A stretch of 64,000 bases of DNA from Fulvivirga lutea (GTDB lineage: Bacteria; Bacteroidota; Bacteroidia; Cytophagales; Cyclobacteriaceae), in contig NZ_CP070608.1 in NCBI RefSeq assembly GCF_017068455.1, positions 1,221,488-1,285,487 on the forward strand. The letters run 5' to 3'. Shown here piece after piece: positions 43,043 to 53,058 of this stretch (position 1 is its first letter; each line of letters opens with the position of its first letter). A program made the position numbers and the translations under genes. The notes beneath the pieces were generated by a model. It did not search any database and was not told the DNA's origin. It was given only the letters and a program-made list of their open reading frames with translations.

Positions 43043-43515
43043 TATTTAATTAAGCCCTTACGCTTCATAATGCTCTCTACAAATTTACGCTCGTTATCCG
43101 TGTTGAAAATCTTGAATGGTAAGTGAATTAGCTGTGCTTTATTAACAACCAAAAGCAGGTGATTTTTCCCAACACTTCCTCTTTTTATTTGCTCCCACTT
43201 TAGCGGCATTCCTTGCTTATTGTTGAGCTTAATTAATATTTGCTGGCTAGTGATTTCATAAGCGAGCTTTTCAAAAAGCATTTTGGTTTGATCGAGTTGA
43301 GTAACCCCGGCAAATTGTATTAGCCAGAATAAAATATATAATACAAGCCCGATTCCTGCTCCTATAAACCACCAGATATTAGGTATCCAGAAGTAGCCTG
43401 CGCAAATAGCCAGCACAATTAAGGATACCCACCACTGTTGTTTCAATACGCTAATAAGCGCTAGTTTAATGTAGGTTCCGCTTTCGAGTTTATACTTTTT
43501 GGTTTTAACAATCAT
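43042..43515 (-). CDS. YcxB-like membrane protein
   Basis: The 157-aa protein has two hydrophobic segments (about 30-70) and a C-terminal YcxB-like region (YEITSQQILIKLNNKQG, PLKWEQIKRGSVGKNHLLL). The function is unknown. It is upstream of recX and coupled to it by TAATG. A TAAGTTTG box lies on the minus strand upstream, without a matching TTG. Confidence 0.75.
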   Translation of the reverse strand: MIVKTKKYKLESGTYIKLALISVLKQQWWVSLIVLAICAGYFWIPNIWWFIGAGIGLVLYILFWLIQFAGVTQLDQTKMLFEKLAYEITSQQILIKLNNKQGMPLKWEQIKRGSVGKNHLLLVVNKAQLIHLPFKIFNTDNERKFVESIMKRKGLIK

Positions 43516-43608
43516 CTCTTCTAATATTTACTCCACTTCTTCAAATGAGGTGCAAACTTAATTCATTAGAATAATAATTGTTTGATTGGCGAGTTCTTTT
43601 TTGGAAGC

Positions 43609-44466
43609 TTAAAATGCCTTAAGGCTCAGGTCTTTACTTTTTACTGAATGTGTTAACGCTCCTATTGATATAAAGTCTACTCCGCACTCTGCCACTTCAG
43701 CAATATTCATTTCAGTAATGCCACCACTGGCTTCAATTTTACATTGGCCATTAATAAGCTTAACAGCCTCACGCATGGTTGAAGGCATCATATTATCCAA
43801 CATTATTACATCTACACCACCAACAGATAGCGCTTCTTTCACCTCATCAAGGTTTCTTGTTTCCACCTCTATGGCGAGTTGCTTTCCTTTTTCCTTCAAA
43901 TATTTTTGCGTGGATTGCACTGCTTTTGTGATACTTCCTGCATAATCGATATGATTATCTTTTAACATGATCATATCATATAGCCCAAATCTGTGGTTTT
44001 TACCACCGCCAATTGCCACTGCCCACTTTTCTGCAATTCTGAAATTCGGGGTGGTCTTTCGCGTATCAAGAATTTTGGCTTTTGTGCTTTTTATTAAAGA
44101 GCACATATGATGAGTATATGTAGCAATGCCACTCATGCGCTGCATACAATTAAGCACTAACCTTTCTGCAGTTAATATAGACCTCGCGCTTCCTGAAACT
44201 TCAAAGGCAATATCTCCTGACTGCATTGTATCACCATCTTTCATCAAAATGTTGAGCTCAAGTTCAGGGTCTACCTCTTTAAAAATCTTATGGGCCAAAT
44301 CAACACCGGCAAGAATACCATCGTCTTTTACTAGAAGTCGTGCTCTACTCTTATGCTTTTGTGGAATAGACGATAATGAGGAGTGATCGCCATCGCCAAT
44401 ATCCTCTGCCAGGGCAGATTTAATAAATTGCTTGATGGATTTATCAGATAAATAAGCCAACGACAT
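43609..44466 (-). CDS. nadC: Nicotinate-nucleotide pyrophosphorylase (carboxylating)
   Basis: This 285-aa enzyme makes nicotinate mononucleotide from quinolinate and PRPP in NAD synthesis. Motifs are EDIGDGDHSS, RMSGIAT, DTRKTTPNFR, GGGKNHRFGL, KDNHI and EASGGI. It follows DUF4783 by 15 bp, an association seen in other Bacteroidota, so they probably share a transcript. Confidence 0.96.
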   Translation of the reverse strand: MSLAYLSDKSIKQFIKSALAEDIGDGDHSSLSSIPQKHKSRARLLVKDDGILAGVDLAHKIFKEVDPELELNILMKDGDTMQSGDIAFEVSGSARSILTAERLVLNCMQRMSGIATYTHHMCSLIKSTKAKILDTRKTTPNFRIAEKWAVAIGGGKNHRFGLYDMIMLKDNHIDYAGSITKAVQSTQKYLKEKGKQLAIEVETRNLDEVKEALSVGGVDVIMLDNMMPSTMREAVKLINGQCKIEASGGITEMNIAEVAECGVDFISIGALTHSVKSKDLSLKAF

Positions 44467-44481
44467 AATAGAAAATCAGTT

Positions 44482-44877
44482 TTATTCCTTTATAAAGGAA
44501 ATTTCATTGATTAGGTAGCGCTCTCCTGAGCTCTTTATTCTCATCCAAACTCTAAATGTTTGTCCGTTACTAATGTATTGGCCAATAGCGTAAGGCAAGC
44601 CTCCTTTAGACGATCCCTGATGTACTATAGTAAAACTTGTAGGTGGATTATTTTTGAAGAAGTCCTTAAAAACATATTCAGCCTGTATTTTGCTATAAGT
44701 TTGAATATCTGAGTCAATAGTGACATCAACATTAGCATCAAAATGCTTAGAAACCTCTTTTGAGCTACCTGACTTAATGGCATTTTTTACATCATCAATA
44801 GTTTCTTTTTGTGCGTGAGTCTCACTAAAAAAAACAAGCGATAGACAAAAAAGTAATATGTATTTAAGCGATTTCAT
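44482..44877 (-). CDS. Exported DUF4783 protein
   Basis: The 131-aa protein has a signal peptide ending THAQ and an NTF2-like/DUF4783 fold (DDVKNAIKSGSSKEVSKHFD, YVFKDFFKNNPPTSFTIVHQG, YLINEISFIKE). It is presumably periplasmic with unknown function. It lies directly upstream of nadC. Confidence 0.85.
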   Translation of the reverse strand: MKSLKYILLFCLSLVFFSETHAQKETIDDVKNAIKSGSSKEVSKHFDANVDVTIDSDIQTYSKIQAEYVFKDFFKNNPPTSFTIVHQGSSKGGLPYAIGQYISNGQTFRVWMRIKSSGERYLINEISFIKE

Positions 44878-44971
44878 GATAAATTAATTCTAGCGAAGAT
44901 AGTCCAAAACTGTGCCAAAATATCTTTAATTATTGAAATTACAATTATAATCAGTCAGTTCCAATCTAATA

Positions 44972-47545
44972 CTATCTGTTAGCCGACCTATCTACCAACT
45001 TACCAAAGAAAATGGCATTTAAAAACGTTTTGTTGGTTCCATACCAAAATGCCCTAAAATTTAAGTCATCGGTAAACCCAATAACCTTGCCTTGTCCATA
45101 AGATGAAATACCCACACCTGAACTATTTTTGAGCATTTCAAGGTTTTCTTCAGAGATATAACCGCTCAATAAAGGATTCTCAGTATACATCATTGGATTA
45201 GAATATGCACCTGTTGATGGAGGTAGGAAATCTTCAGAATTCCTAAAAACAGGTAAATACTCTTTTTGATAACCATAAAATAATGGATGAGTTAAATCTA
45301 TTCGTGTATTAAAAATGGCACCGCCTATTTCCTGGGCGCCTTCAAATGCATCGATATCGGAATATTTTCTGTACTTAGAGGAGTCAGATTTAGCGGATTT
45401 CTTCATCTCAAATTTTCCCAGACCTATTTTATTCAGGTATTTCAATGCACCTTGTGAGCCTACTATTAAGCCTCCATTCTTCACCCATTCTTTTAATTTT
45501 TCAGCATCGTTAATGTTTAAAGCTGAATAATAACCATCAACCATTACAATGACATTATATCGATCTAACGAAACTCTACTAAATCTATCAACTGGTAATA
45601 GAGTTGCCTCCATATCCATTCTTTGGTCGAATAAATGCCATACTTCACCAGCATCATAGGATCGGACTGACTCGCCCACTAAAATAGCAATAGAAGGTAT
45701 ACTTATTGTCTCGAACGAAGGACTTCCAAGGCTCACTGTTTCATAATTAAGTCCAGATTTTAATGCATGAATGTCTATTCCAACATCTTCACTTAAAAAT
45801 TTCAGTGTGCTATGTATCTCTCCCTTTGTTTTAAGTTGAATTCCGACCGGAATTAAGATAGTTCCTACCTCAAAATTCTTATCCCCGGATGTGAAGTTTT
45901 GGGTGGCTACTTTTAATTTAAAACCATTTTTAAGCAAGTAGTATAATGCTTTTGGTGAGTAGTAATCATTCCATTCAAAGACATAGGCATAATCAGAATT
46001 ATCACCTACTATTTTACCCTTAGGTTGAAGAATAGGTGAAAATGGTTGACCTAACATATTCGCATTGAAGCTTCTTCCATTAACCGTTTCATAGTCAATG
46101 TTAAATGCCATTGGCAATGTCCATGCAGAAACATCATAAAACAAACTGTCCTGAAAGTTAGTAGTGACATCAAACATGGCTTTAATAAGCCTGTAATTCG
46201 AATTATTTAAAGGAACCACATAAGATTCATCAACTTCATAGGATTGCCCGGATATCTTAGTTTTAGATTTACTCTGATAAACTGAAATTCCATGTCTGTT
46301 CATCAGTTCAGCAAGGTGGTAATTCCTCCATTTATCTTTTGAACCAAATACGATAGCTGCCTGGCCGGATTTTGTAGCCTCGTTATAAGCGTCTTTAAAA
46401 TAGCTTCTCTGATAATTGAGAAAAGCATCTCTATTTTGATTCAGGCCTTTTAATGATGAAAGCGCTGTATTAAATTGATTTCTGATAGTAAAAGGGAAGG
46501 TTAATACACCATTTTCTGTTTCCCTTGCATGACCTCGCGAACTTGCTTGTTCAAAGAGAATACCTATACCTCCGTTAATGTCAGGGTAGGTTGAGCCTTT
46601 CCCATAATAAAAGTCGTCATAACTTTCTTGCGTGTAATAGAGCGAGCCGATGCTATCCAAAGCCTGTGCATGAAACCTGCCTAATTCAGCAGTTAACTCA
46701 AATACTTTTGCAGGAGTTTTTGGGTTGTTTCTTGAAGGGATGCCTGGTTGAAAGAAAAAAGTGTTATTACTTCCCATTTCATGATGATCCGTTAAAAGGT
46801 TTGGTTTCCACTTATGAAATTGGGCTATTCTTGCTTGAGATTCAGGTAATTGAGTAACAAGCCAGTCTCTATTCAGATCAAACCAATAATGATTAGTCCT
46901 TCCGCCTGGCCAGGGCTCGTTCAGTTCTCGGTTATTTGGATCATCATATGTGTTAGAACTTTTATTAGCATTGACATAATTGGCAAACCGGTTTAGGCCG
47001 TCAGGGTTAAAACTCGGATCTAAAAGAATGATAGTCTCATCGAGAATTTTATCAATGTAACTTCCTTGCGCAGCTGCAAGGTAGTAGGCGACTAATAACG
47101 AAGTATTGCTTCCGCTGGGTTCGTTTCCATGTATACTATAACCCATATAAAATACGGCAGGCATATTTTCAATTGCCAGTTGAGATGACTTGCTGGGATC
47201 AGTGAGTGTGATATGCTCATTTTGCAGATTTTCAAGATTTTGATGATTGGATGGTGAGGTGATGATAAGGTTAATTAACGGCCTCCCTTCGTAGGTTTTA
47301 CCAATTACTTCTAATGTAATTCTGTCAGAAGCAGTGTCAAGGGCTCGCATGTATTCAACCAGCTTATCATGACTCACATGCCACTCGCCAACTTCGTGTC
47401 CAAGTACATCAGAGGGCTCAGGTATGTCTGACTTATATGTTACCCCACTTGGTAAATAATAGGATAGATCTGCCTGAGAAAAAGAGATGGAATTTGTGGT
47501 TAATAAGATTATTAGAATAAAAAATCGCATGTATTTGAGTTTCAT
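44972..47545 (-). CDS. Secreted M14 zinc carboxypeptidase with C-terminal amidotransferase-like domain
   Basis: The 857-aa protein has a signal peptide (MKLKYMRFFILIILLTTNSISFSQ). The M14 domain spans about 55-380, with zinc ligands His and Glu in GYSIHGNEPSG, the third His in TDHHEMGSN, and a catalytic Glu region GIGILFEQASSRGH. A long beta-rich middle follows, then a GATase1/DJ-1-like domain (about 600-720: AILVGESVRSYDAGEVW, WVKNGGLIVGSQGAL). It probably degrades peptides outside the cell or in the periplasm. This fused architecture is recurrent in Bacteroidota. ATG 47545 gives the complete signal peptide; 47530 is a possible alternative. Confidence 0.88.
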   Translation of the reverse strand: MKLKYMRFFILIILLTTNSISFSQADLSYYLPSGVTYKSDIPEPSDVLGHEVGEWHVSHDKLVEYMRALDTASDRITLEVIGKTYEGRPLINLIITSPSNHQNLENLQNEHITLTDPSKSSQLAIENMPAVFYMGYSIHGNEPSGSNTSLLVAYYLAAAQGSYIDKILDETIILLDPSFNPDGLNRFANYVNANKSSNTYDDPNNRELNEPWPGGRTNHYWFDLNRDWLVTQLPESQARIAQFHKWKPNLLTDHHEMGSNNTFFFQPGIPSRNNPKTPAKVFELTAELGRFHAQALDSIGSLYYTQESYDDFYYGKGSTYPDINGGIGILFEQASSRGHARETENGVLTFPFTIRNQFNTALSSLKGLNQNRDAFLNYQRSYFKDAYNEATKSGQAAIVFGSKDKWRNYHLAELMNRHGISVYQSKSKTKISGQSYEVDESYVVPLNNSNYRLIKAMFDVTTNFQDSLFYDVSAWTLPMAFNIDYETVNGRSFNANMLGQPFSPILQPKGKIVGDNSDYAYVFEWNDYYSPKALYYLLKNGFKLKVATQNFTSGDKNFEVGTILIPVGIQLKTKGEIHSTLKFLSEDVGIDIHALKSGLNYETVSLGSPSFETISIPSIAILVGESVRSYDAGEVWHLFDQRMDMEATLLPVDRFSRVSLDRYNVIVMVDGYYSALNINDAEKLKEWVKNGGLIVGSQGALKYLNKIGLGKFEMKKSAKSDSSKYRKYSDIDAFEGAQEIGGAIFNTRIDLTHPLFYGYQKEYLPVFRNSEDFLPPSTGAYSNPMMYTENPLLSGYISEENLEMLKNSSGVGISSYGQGKVIGFTDDLNFRAFWYGTNKTFLNAIFFGKLVDRSANR

Positions 47546-47689
47546 TAATTCTTAACAATTAGATAAACTTTTAGGAGGGTGTAAGAAACATACCACCGTT
47601 TAATTTGCAAGGATTTAAAATTGAATAAATGTCTGTTTTAATCCTAAATAATTGCATAAATTAAAAATCAATCACTATTATTTTAAGCT

Positions 47690-50600
47690 ATGAAACAAAT
47701 TTTACATCGACTACTTGTTATTCCATTTCTGATAGGAGTAAGCTTTGTTGCTTATTCTCAGGGGGTAACATCATCAAGTATGAATGGTAGAGTAACTGAT
47801 AATTCAGGTGAACCTCTCCCAGGAGCAAACATTGTGGCGGTTCATACACCTTCAGGAACCACTTATGGAACCATCTCCAATATTGATGGGTATTACACAT
47901 TGGCCAACATGAGAACAGGTGGGCCTTATAAAGTTACGGTATCTTTCGTAGGATATGATACGCAAGTGATAGAAGGAATAAATTTGGTTCTCGGTGAAAA
48001 GAGAAACTTGAATTTCACTTTGAATGATAATGCTGAAACTTTAGCTGAAGTCGTAATTACGGCACAAACTGATGAAGTTATAAACTCAGGTAGGACTGGT
48101 GCTGCTACCAACGTTAGCACTGAAACTATAAACCAAAACCCTTCAATTAATAGATCAATTGAGGATTTCGTGAGGTTGACTCCGCAAGCTGCTTCAGGAG
48201 TTGGTAATGGTGGAGTTTCAATTGCCGGAAGTAATAGTAGGTACAACAACATTACAATAGATGGTGCAGTTAATAACGATGCATTCGGATTGAATTCTGA
48301 TGGATTACCAGGAAGTAGTTCAGGTGCTGAACCAATTTCACTGGATGCAATTGAAGAAATATCCATTTTAGTTGCCCCTTATGATGTTACAAAAGGGTCA
48401 TTTACGGGAGGTGGTATAAATGCTGTAACTAGGTCAGGTACAAATGATATAGAAGGTTCAGCGTACTACTTTGTGAGAAACGAAAATCTTGCTGGTAAAA
48501 CAATAGGAGATGACCCCCAGAAACAATCCCCATTTTTTAATAGGCAATATGGAGCAAGAATTGGAGGACCAATAATTAAGGATAAGCTATTCTATTTCGT
48601 AAATGTGGAAAGAGAGGTAGCAGAAACACCAAATCAAATTAGGCTTGTTTCACAATCAGAACTGGATGCCTTTGGTGGAGATGTTCCTGCTAACGTATCA
48701 AATATTAGTATTGAAGACGCTCAGTCAGTGCGTAATTACCTACAAAATAATTTTGGTTATGACCCAGGAGGTTTTGGTTCTTTAGTTCCAGAACGACAGA
48801 ATACTAAGATATTTGGAAAGTTAGATTACAACATCAACAAAGATCATCAAATATCATTTAGACATAGTTATTTAAAGGCTACTGATGAAAATATCAGTAG
48901 GTCTCAAAATTCTTTAGAATTTGAAAATAATGGGTACTTAAATGATGTTGTGAGCAATTCATCGATTTTAGAGTTGAGATCTAGACTTTCTGATAATGCT
49001 TCAAATAACCTGATTATCGGTTATACTAGCATTAATAGAGAAAGAAATCTAGACGATTACGGGCCATTATTTCCGATGGTAGAGATAGATACAGATAATG
49101 GTACTACATTAATAGCAGGTTCTCAAAGAAGCTCAGTTGGTAACGAATTAAGGCAAGGAATCGCACAGCTTACTAACAATTTTACTTTATTTAAAAATAA
49201 GCACACGTTTACGTTTGGAACTCATAACGAAATGTTTGATATATTTAATTCATTTGTGAATCGTTATCCAGGTCATTATGAATACGATGGACTAGATAAT
49301 TTCCTTAATAACGATTTAGGTCCAAATGGAAGATTTAGAGTAAGATATTCATTGGATTATTTTAATGACCGTTTTCAGCCTGTTGATCTAAGGTTTTTAC
49401 AGACAGGATGGTACGTACAAGACGAGTTTCAAGCAACTGAAAAGTTAAGGCTAACGGCTGGTCTTAGAGTTGATATTCCATTATTCTTAGATGAACCAAA
49501 TGCCAACCCTCTTTTTGCGCAGGAGTTTGGTAGAAATGTACAGGATGTGCCGAGTGGTCAATTACTTTGGTCTCCTAGGTTCGGATTTAATTATGATGTA
49601 AATGGTGATCAATCACTTCAGGTAAGAGGTGGATTAGGAATATTCACAGGCCGTGTTCCTTTTGTTTGGATATCTAATGCATACACTAACTCGGGAGCTA
49701 CAACCTCATTAGTGGATGTGCGAATAAATCGTGGAGGTGATAATGTTCCTTTATATCCAGATGGTAACAGAACATATGAATACTTTATTGCGGATCAATT
49801 AGGAGTTGATGTAAATGATCCAGCTGTTAGACAAGAGATTGAGAGTAGACAGTCAAATGCACCAACTTCTCAAATTGATGTATTGGATGAAGATCTGAAA
49901 TTACCTCAAAATTTTAGAATGAACCTTGCGGTAGATACTAAATTACCATGGGGATTAACAGCTACTTTCGAAGCAATTTATTCTAAAACTATCAATGCAA
50001 TTCAGTATCAGAATTTACAGCTGGGTACACCTGACGGGTCTATTCCTACAGAGGCTGGAAGGCCAACGTTTTCTAATAATCAAATCAATGATAATTTTAG
50101 AGACGTCTTCTTACTGACTAACACAAATGAAGGGCACCAATACAGCTTTACCGGACAGTTGAACAAATCATGGTCTAACAACTTATCAGCTATGTTAGCT
50201 TACACCTACGGTGTTTCAAAAGATGCCAATGGTGGAACACATACTACAGCCAATTCTGGTTGGGAATTTAATCCTACTCCAGGCAACCCTAATACCGTTG
50301 ATTTGAGTTATTCTGTGTGGGATTTGAGACATAGAATTGTAGGTAATGTTAATTACAGGAAAGAATATGCCAATTTTGCTGCAACATCAATTGGTGTTTT
50401 CTTTAGTGCTCAATCAGGCTCTCCGTTCACTTTTATGGTAAATGGTGACTTAAACGGTGATGGTTCTTTTGGTAACGACCAAGCTTATATTCCAAGAGAC
50501 CAGAGTGAGATTCTTTTTGGATCAGGAGGCGTGCCAGCTGATGCAGCAACTCAGGCACAACAATGGGCAGAACTTAATGCCTTTATTGAAAGAGATGATT

Positions 50601-50944
50601 ATTTAAAGGAGAATAGAGGTAAAATAGCTGAGAGAAATGGTGCGAGAACACCATGGACAGCATTAATTGATTTAAGATTAATGCAGGAGTTCAAAGTATT
50701 GGATAAGAATAGACTACAGTTTACAATGGATATTGAAAATGTGGCGAACTTCTTAAATAATGAATGGGGAAGACAGTATGATGTAAGATTTAATACGTAT
50801 AACCTATTACAATTTACGGGCTTTGATTCTGCGTCAGGACGTCCAGTTTATAATTATTCTGATAGACCAGAAGCATGGACAATTAACAATGCACCTTCAA
50901 TTTGGAGAATGCAACTTGGCGTTAGATATATTTTTGGCAACTAA
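47690..50944 (+). CDS. Oar-like TonB-dependent receptor
   Basis: The 1084-aa outer-membrane protein has a signal peptide ending AYSQ and a carboxypeptidase-regulatory-like beta-sandwich (about 30-115: GRVTDNSGEPLPGANIVA, GYYTLANM). A TonB plug (about 120-255, with NITIDGAVNNDAFGL) and a large barrel follow. It resembles Oar proteins. No SusD gene follows, so it is not a classical glycan-uptake pair; the ligand may be a peptide or siderophore. It is monocistronic, with its own terminator, and divergent from the M14 peptidase across 144 bp, hinting at peptide uptake. Confidence 0.9.
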   Translation: MKQILHRLLVIPFLIGVSFVAYSQGVTSSSMNGRVTDNSGEPLPGANIVAVHTPSGTTYGTISNIDGYYTLANMRTGGPYKVTVSFVGYDTQVIEGINLVLGEKRNLNFTLNDNAETLAEVVITAQTDEVINSGRTGAATNVSTETINQNPSINRSIEDFVRLTPQAASGVGNGGVSIAGSNSRYNNITIDGAVNNDAFGLNSDGLPGSSSGAEPISLDAIEEISILVAPYDVTKGSFTGGGINAVTRSGTNDIEGSAYYFVRNENLAGKTIGDDPQKQSPFFNRQYGARIGGPIIKDKLFYFVNVEREVAETPNQIRLVSQSELDAFGGDVPANVSNISIEDAQSVRNYLQNNFGYDPGGFGSLVPERQNTKIFGKLDYNINKDHQISFRHSYLKATDENISRSQNSLEFENNGYLNDVVSNSSILELRSRLSDNASNNLIIGYTSINRERNLDDYGPLFPMVEIDTDNGTTLIAGSQRSSVGNELRQGIAQLTNNFTLFKNKHTFTFGTHNEMFDIFNSFVNRYPGHYEYDGLDNFLNNDLGPNGRFRVRYSLDYFNDRFQPVDLRFLQTGWYVQDEFQATEKLRLTAGLRVDIPLFLDEPNANPLFAQEFGRNVQDVPSGQLLWSPRFGFNYDVNGDQSLQVRGGLGIFTGRVPFVWISNAYTNSGATTSLVDVRINRGGDNVPLYPDGNRTYEYFIADQLGVDVNDPAVRQEIESRQSNAPTSQIDVLDEDLKLPQNFRMNLAVDTKLPWGLTATFEAIYSKTINAIQYQNLQLGTPDGSIPTEAGRPTFSNNQINDNFRDVFLLTNTNEGHQYSFTGQLNKSWSNNLSAMLAYTYGVSKDANGGTHTTANSGWEFNPTPGNPNTVDLSYSVWDLRHRIVGNVNYRKEYANFAATSIGVFFSAQSGSPFTFMVNGDLNGDGSFGNDQAYIPRDQSEILFGSGGVPADAATQAQQWAELNAFIERDDYLKENRGKIAERNGARTPWTALIDLRLMQEFKVLDKNRLQFTMDIENVANFLNNEWGRQYDVRFNTYNLLQFTGFDSASGRPVYNYSDRPEAWTINNAPSIWRMQLGVRYIFGN

Positions 50945-50975
50945 TAGTTCAAATATTATATCAACTATTTAAAAT

Positions 50976-51000
50976 AAAGAGGCTCGCTAGAGCCTCTTTT
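50976..51000 (+). terminator. Rho-independent terminator of the TonB-receptor gene
   Basis: A 10-bp stem (AAAGAGGCTC 50976-50985 with GAGCCTCTTT 50990-50999), a GCTA loop and a following T-rich tract lie 31 bp after the receptor stop. Confidence 0.87.
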
Positions 51001-51011
51001 GTTTTAATAAT

Positions 51012-53057
51012 ATGGCTAATATGGATTATAAATTTTTCGATCGAGACCTCTCGTGGCTTTCATTTAATAAACGCATTTTAATGGAAGCTGCCGATGATTC
51101 ATTACCCATTTATGATAGAATAAAGTTCCTTGCTATCTATTCGTCTAATCTGGATGAATTTTTTAGAGTACGGGTAGCGGCTATTCGAAGTATTGTAGAA
51201 ATCGATAAAAAGAAAATTAATTCGAAATTAAATAAGAGTCCAAAGAAGGTACTTAAAAAGCTGCTCAATGAAGTACATGAACAGCAGGAAGAATTTGGTA
51301 GGATAAAGCGTGATGAAATCATACCTGAATTAAAGAGAAACAACATTATATTTTACAGGGATGAGCCTATAAATGATAATCATAGACCATTTCTTAAGAA
51401 ATACTTTCGTTCACGAATACTTTCTTACCTACAACCTATCATTCTTACAAAAGGGGAAAAGAGCGATATTTTTCTTGAGAACAGGAAACTCTATTTCATT
51501 ATTGATTTAAAATCAGATCAGGGCACGCAGGAAGTAGCTTTGCTAAATATACCATCCGACAATTTATCAAGGTATGTGGAGTTGCCAAGAATAGAAGGAC
51601 AGTATTTCTATATTGCTATTGATGATATTATAAGAGAGAATTTATCTTTCCTGTTTCCTAAATATAAAATTGACGGCTGCTACTCTATTAAAATTAATAG
51701 GGATGCTGATTTGTATATTGATGATGAGTACTCTGGAGATTTAGTTGATAAGATTAAGAAGCAGATCGCAAAACGAAATTTAGGTGTACCTTCTCGGTTC
51801 CTGTACGATCAATCTATGCCTAAAAGTATATTGGAATACCTCACTAGTAGATTGGATCTGAATGAAGATGATTTGGTTCCTGGCGGTAGGTATCATAATA
51901 TGCATGATCTGTTTTCTCTGCCAAATCCACTAAAGCCGGAATTAGAATCTAAGGAATTTGAAACCTTAGTTAAGTATGAACTTGAACATTCAGATTCAAT
52001 ATTTGACGCTATTGATAAAAAGGATGTGATGCTCCATTTCCCTTATCAGTCGTACGACTATGTTCTTCGTTTTTTTAATGAGGCGGCCTTGGATCCTGAT
52101 GTTGAAGAGATTAAAGCCACATTTTATAGAATTGCTCCAGAGTCATTCATATGCAATGCCCTGATAAGCGCTGCTCACAATGGTAAGAAAGTAACAGTAT
52201 TCGTTGAAATTAAAGCCCGCTTTGATGAGCAAAATAATTTGCAATGGGCCGAAAGGATGCAAAAGGCTGGTATCACTATCATCTACAGTATGCCAGGTCT
52301 TAAGGTTCATGCTAAAGTAGCACTCGTTAGAAAAAAACAGGGCTCTAAAAACCGAAATTATGGTTACTACGGTACAGGAAATTTCAATGAAAAAACAGCA
52401 GAAATATATGCTGATCAGGCCATCTTCTCTACTAATGAATCAATGAATAAAGACTTAAGTCATTTGTTTCAATTTTTAGAGAACAATGAAAAAAATACAC
52501 CAAAGTTTAATTCTTTACTGGTATCTCAATTTAACCTGATTGAAGCTTTTGAATTACTCATTGAGCAGGAAATTAAGAATGTGGAAAGTGGGGGCAAGGG
52601 CCATATAATAATAAAGCTAAACAATCTTCAGGATACCAGAATGATTAGTAAACTGTACGATGCCAGTAATGCGGGAGTGAAGATTGAAATGATTGTGCGA
52701 TCTATTTGTTGCCTAATTCCTAACGTTTCAGGCCAAAGTGAAAATATTACAGTTCGTAGAATAGTAGATACATACTTAGAGCACTCCAGAGCGTTTTACT
52801 TTTACAATAATGGCCAACCAAAAATTTATCAGGGTTCAGCCGACTGGATGGTAAGAAATCTTGATAGACGGTTTGAGGTAGTTTTCCCTGTGCTGGAAGA
52901 AGATCATAAAGAGGAGATTACTAAAATGCTCGAACTGCAATTAAATGATACAGTGAAGGGAGTTGTTCTAACTAGTAAGTTAGAAAACAAGAAATCTCAA
53001 AAATCAGGAAGTATTAGAAGTCAACGAGAATTTTATAATTATCTGAGCTCCAGATAA
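51012..53057 (+). CDS. ppk1: Polyphosphate kinase 1
   Basis: The 681-aa enzyme forms polyphosphate from ATP. The N-terminal FFDRDLSWLSFNKRIL, IYSSNLDEFFRVRVA and GGRYHNMHDL are family signatures. Phosphohistidine His433 lies in LKVHAKVALV, with YYGTGNFNEKTA and the second His motif LEHSRAFYF downstream. It starts 12 bp after the upstream terminator and its stop is 1 bp from the end of the convergent HD-PycTM gene. Confidence 0.96.
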   Translation: MANMDYKFFDRDLSWLSFNKRILMEAADDSLPIYDRIKFLAIYSSNLDEFFRVRVAAIRSIVEIDKKKINSKLNKSPKKVLKKLLNEVHEQQEEFGRIKRDEIIPELKRNNIIFYRDEPINDNHRPFLKKYFRSRILSYLQPIILTKGEKSDIFLENRKLYFIIDLKSDQGTQEVALLNIPSDNLSRYVELPRIEGQYFYIAIDDIIRENLSFLFPKYKIDGCYSIKINRDADLYIDDEYSGDLVDKIKKQIAKRNLGVPSRFLYDQSMPKSILEYLTSRLDLNEDDLVPGGRYHNMHDLFSLPNPLKPELESKEFETLVKYELEHSDSIFDAIDKKDVMLHFPYQSYDYVLRFFNEAALDPDVEEIKATFYRIAPESFICNALISAAHNGKKVTVFVEIKARFDEQNNLQWAERMQKAGITIIYSMPGLKVHAKVALVRKKQGSKNRNYGYYGTGNFNEKTAEIYADQAIFSTNESMNKDLSHLFQFLENNEKNTPKFNSLLVSQFNLIEAFELLIEQEIKNVESGGKGHIIIKLNNLQDTRMISKLYDASNAGVKIEMIVRSICCLIPNVSGQSENITVRRIVDTYLEHSRAFYFYNNGQPKIYQGSADWMVRNLDRRFEVVFPVLEEDHKEEITKMLELQLNDTVKGVVLTSKLENKKSQKSGSIRSQREFYNYLSSR

Positions 53058-53058
53058 G

